A program made the translations under genes and the position numbers. A stretch of 64,000 bases of DNA from Stutzerimonas stutzeri RCH2. Its GTDB lineage: Bacteria; Pseudomonadota; Gammaproteobacteria; Pseudomonadales; Pseudomonadaceae. The stretch lies in assembly GCF_000327065.1 (NCBI RefSeq), contig NC_019936.1, positions 930,001 to 994,000 on the forward strand. Reading direction: 5' to 3'. The notes beneath the pieces were generated by a model, which ran no database searches, was not told where the DNA came from, and was given only the letters and a program-made list of their open reading frames with translations. Positions 62,076-64,000 of this stretch are shown here, piece by piece; the stretch's first letter is position 1, and each line of letters begins with the position of its first letter.

Positions 62076-64000
62076 ATCGGTTGGCTTCGAACTCCTTGAA
62101 CCGCGAATCCAGCGCTGGATATGGACCGAGGGCTGGACCTCCCTACGCGATGCCCAGGAGCGTGCTATCCCTGCGCTCTTGGGGGCCGACCAGGATGTCA
62201 TCATCGCGGCGGCTACAGCTGCAGGCAAAACCGAAGCCGCGTTTCTGCCCATCCTTACCAATCTCCTGCAGGACACGGAAAAGCCTGGGGCGGTGCTTTA
62301 CATCAGCCCGCTGAAGGCTCTCATCAATGACCAGTGGGATCGTTTGGCGAGGCTTTGCGATGAGCTTGAGCTTCCTGTCATTGCTTGGCATGGGGATATC
62401 TCAGCGAGCCGCAAACATCGCTTCCTCAAGTCCCCGGAAGGCATTCTGTTGATCACGCCGGAGTCGCTCGAAGCTCTGTTCGTGAACAAGGGAACCAGCC
62501 TAGCGGGATTGTTTGCCAACCTGCGGTACCTGGTGGTGGATGAGCTCCATGCCTTTATCGGCAGTGAGCGAGGCAAGCAGCTGCAGTCACTCATGCATCG
62601 TGTTGAAACAATCATTGATCGCCCCCTGCCCAGGGTTGGTCTTTCCGCCACGTTGGGCGACATGACGCTGGCTGCTGCCTTCTTGCGTCCCAATGCCCCT
62701 CATCATGTGTCGGTGATCGAATCCAAGGGTAGCGGCCAGATACTTAAGGCTCAGATCAGAGGGTATGTGGAGTCCAAGAAAGCGCTCCCGGTACAGCCTG
62801 AAGGTGACGATGTTTTTTCTCCGGACCATGCCATCGCAGAGCATCTCTTTCAGGTCCTACGCGGCAGCAATAACCTGATCTTCCCCAACAGTCGAACTCA
62901 GGTTGAGTGGTTCGCTGACAATCTGCGGCGCCGTTGCGAGCAGAATGGTGTACCGAACGAGTTCTGGCCGCATCACGGCAGTTTGGCGAAGGACATTCGA
63001 GAGGAAACCGAGAAAGCGCTGAAAGCCGGTGACCGGCCTGCCACCGCAGTCTGCACTACCACGCTGGAGCTTGGGGTCGATATCGGCAGCATCAAGACGG
63101 TAGTGCAGATCGGGGCTCCGCCATCGGTAGCTAGCTTGCGTCAACGCTTGGGGCGATCCGGACGCCGTCCGGGAGAGGCAGCCATTCTCCGAAGTTACTG
63201 TAAGGAGCGTCAGCTAGACGATGGCTCGCCCCTGTCGGATCGACTTCGCCAGGGTTTGCTGCAAAGCATCGCGATGATCCGGTTGTTGATGCAGGGCTGG
63301 TTCGAGCCTCCTCGTGTTCATGGTCTTCATTTATCGACGCTGGTACAGCAGTGCCTCTCGGTGATAGCCCAGCGGGGTGGAGCTACAGCTGCAGAGCTGT
63401 GGAGCACCTTGATACGCAGTGGTCCGTTCACTGGGGTGGAGCAGGGCAGCTTCCTCAGTTTGCTTCGTGCCCTCGGTGAGCGCGATTTGATAACCCAGGA
63501 AACATCGGGGCTCCTGCTGCCCGGCGTAGTGGGGGAACGCCTGATCAACCACTACGACTTCTACAGTGCATTTGTCAGTAATGAAGAGTTCCGCCTGGTA
63601 TGCGATGGGAAACCACTTGGCGCATTGCCCGTCTCCAGGCCATTGACCGTCGATCAGCGAATCATCTTTGCTGGGCGCCGCTGGCGGGTGACGAGCGTGG
63701 ACACTGAGGCCAAGGTCGTTGTCGTGAGATCCGATCCCGGTGGTGCTCCCCCGTCCTTTGACGGGCTTGGAGCCCGTGTACATGATCGGGTTCGGCAAGA
63801 GATGAGGAGCGTCTTGTTGGAGGCGGACGTCTACCCCTATCTTGATACTACGGCACAAGAGCTACTAGCTCAGGCACGTAGCGCTTTTTCGGACCTTGGA
63901 CTGGCACATTCGAGCATGACCGAAAGCGGAGGTAAGACTTACCTTTTCAGCTGGCGAGGCGATTGGACAAACGATGCCCTAGCCATCTTGTTGACGCACA
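62050..64000 (+). CDS. sngC: Lhr-like DEAD/DEAH helicase, Shango SngC-like, 3' end beyond the window
   Basis: 650 codons seen, open at the window edge. Starts at ATG 62050 (an in-frame ATG at 62041 is possible), 26 nt inside the ATPase gene. SF2 motifs: Q-motif-like GWTSLRDAQERAIPALL, Walker A AATAAGKTEA (K60), YISPLKALINDQ, DELH (164-167), VGLSATLGD, then HHGSLAKDIREETEKALKAG, TTTLELGVDIGSI, and motif VI QRLGRSGRRPG. A winged-helix-like region follows. Family names include BrxHI. Completes the three-gene architecture. Confidence 0.8.
   Translation, partial: MSLPPSSSESVGFELLEPRIQRWIWTEGWTSLRDAQERAIPALLGADQDVIIAAATAAGKTEAAFLPILTNLLQDTEKPGAVLYISPLKALINDQWDRLARLCDELELPVIAWHGDISASRKHRFLKSPEGILLITPESLEALFVNKGTSLAGLFANLRYLVVDELHAFIGSERGKQLQSLMHRVETIIDRPLPRVGLSATLGDMTLAAAFLRPNAPHHVSVIESKGSGQILKAQIRGYVESKKALPVQPEGDDVFSPDHAIAEHLFQVLRGSNNLIFPNSRTQVEWFADNLRRRCEQNGVPNEFWPHHGSLAKDIREETEKALKAGDRPATAVCTTTLELGVDIGSIKTVVQIGAPPSVASLRQRLGRSGRRPGEAAILRSYCKERQLDDGSPLSDRLRQGLLQSIAMIRLLMQGWFEPPRVHGLHLSTLVQQCLSVIAQRGGATAAELWSTLIRSGPFTGVEQGSFLSLLRALGERDLITQETSGLLLPGVVGERLINHYDFYSAFVSNEEFRLVCDGKPLGALPVSRPLTVDQRIIFAGRRWRVTSVDTEAKVVVVRSDPGGAPPSFDGLGARVHDRVRQEMRSVLLEADVYPYLDTTAQELLAQARSAFSDLGLAHSSMTESGGKTYLFSWRGDWTNDALAILLTH

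Noticed and set aside
60780..64000. A BREX system
   Set aside because: The ATPase and helicase resemble BrxD and BrxHI, but no PglX, PglZ, BrxC or PglW gene is visible and the TerB partner fits Shango better.

Overview
The window looks like the chromosome of a Pseudomonas of the stutzeri group (Stutzerimonas). The strongest pointer is the secreted amylase at 1605-3251. Its 21-residue signal peptide, 527-residue mature protein and catalytic residues at mature positions 193/219/294 match, from memory, the maltotetraose-forming (G4) amylase of P. stutzeri. It sits in a complete maltose/maltodextrin regulon. No database was consulted; all family calls come from reading the translations.

1-18.4 kb, core-like and GC-rich: starch and maltodextrin use. 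Partial lamB (porin), amyP (G4 amylase), malS (periplasmic amylase) with an overlapping kinase-fold gene, malE-malF-malG (ABC importer) with malT (activator), maa (acetyltransferase), a GH13 alpha-glucosidase and malK (ATPase). Starch would be cut to G4 outside the cell, enter through LamB, be trimmed by MalS, imported by MalEFGK and hydrolysed in the cytoplasm. MalT-box-like sites lie in each main intergenic region. A second TACGCC motif recurs beside them.

18.4-27.9 kb, defence and stress: hipBA with three operators exactly 50 bp apart, a type I restriction-modification operon (hsdM, frameshifted hsdS, hsdR) and mrr. This block ends at a terminator plus 27 nt matching the 3' end of tmRNA (minus strand), a classic island attachment site.

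27.9-55.3 kb, a mosaic accessory region with much decay. It holds a LysR/quinone-reductase pair, prlF-yhaV toxin-antitoxin, an AraC-type regulator/monooxygenase pair and a formaldehyde block (frmA, an internally deleted frmR, a VOC protein, fdhA). It also holds an SDR/LysR pair, a frameshifted VRR-NUC gene with a helicase stump, a UvrA-type ATPase and a dead MobH-type conjugative relaxase. An ArsR-LLM-ene-reductase-aldehyde-dehydrogenase group follows. IS5, IS66, IS1182-like and IS21-like remnants separate these modules.

55.3-64 kb: a sparse lower-GC stretch, four small genes ending in a DEDDh exonuclease, then a TerB-domain protein, a P-loop ATPase and an Lhr-like helicase (cut by the window end). 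The last three match the architecture of the Shango anti-phage system.
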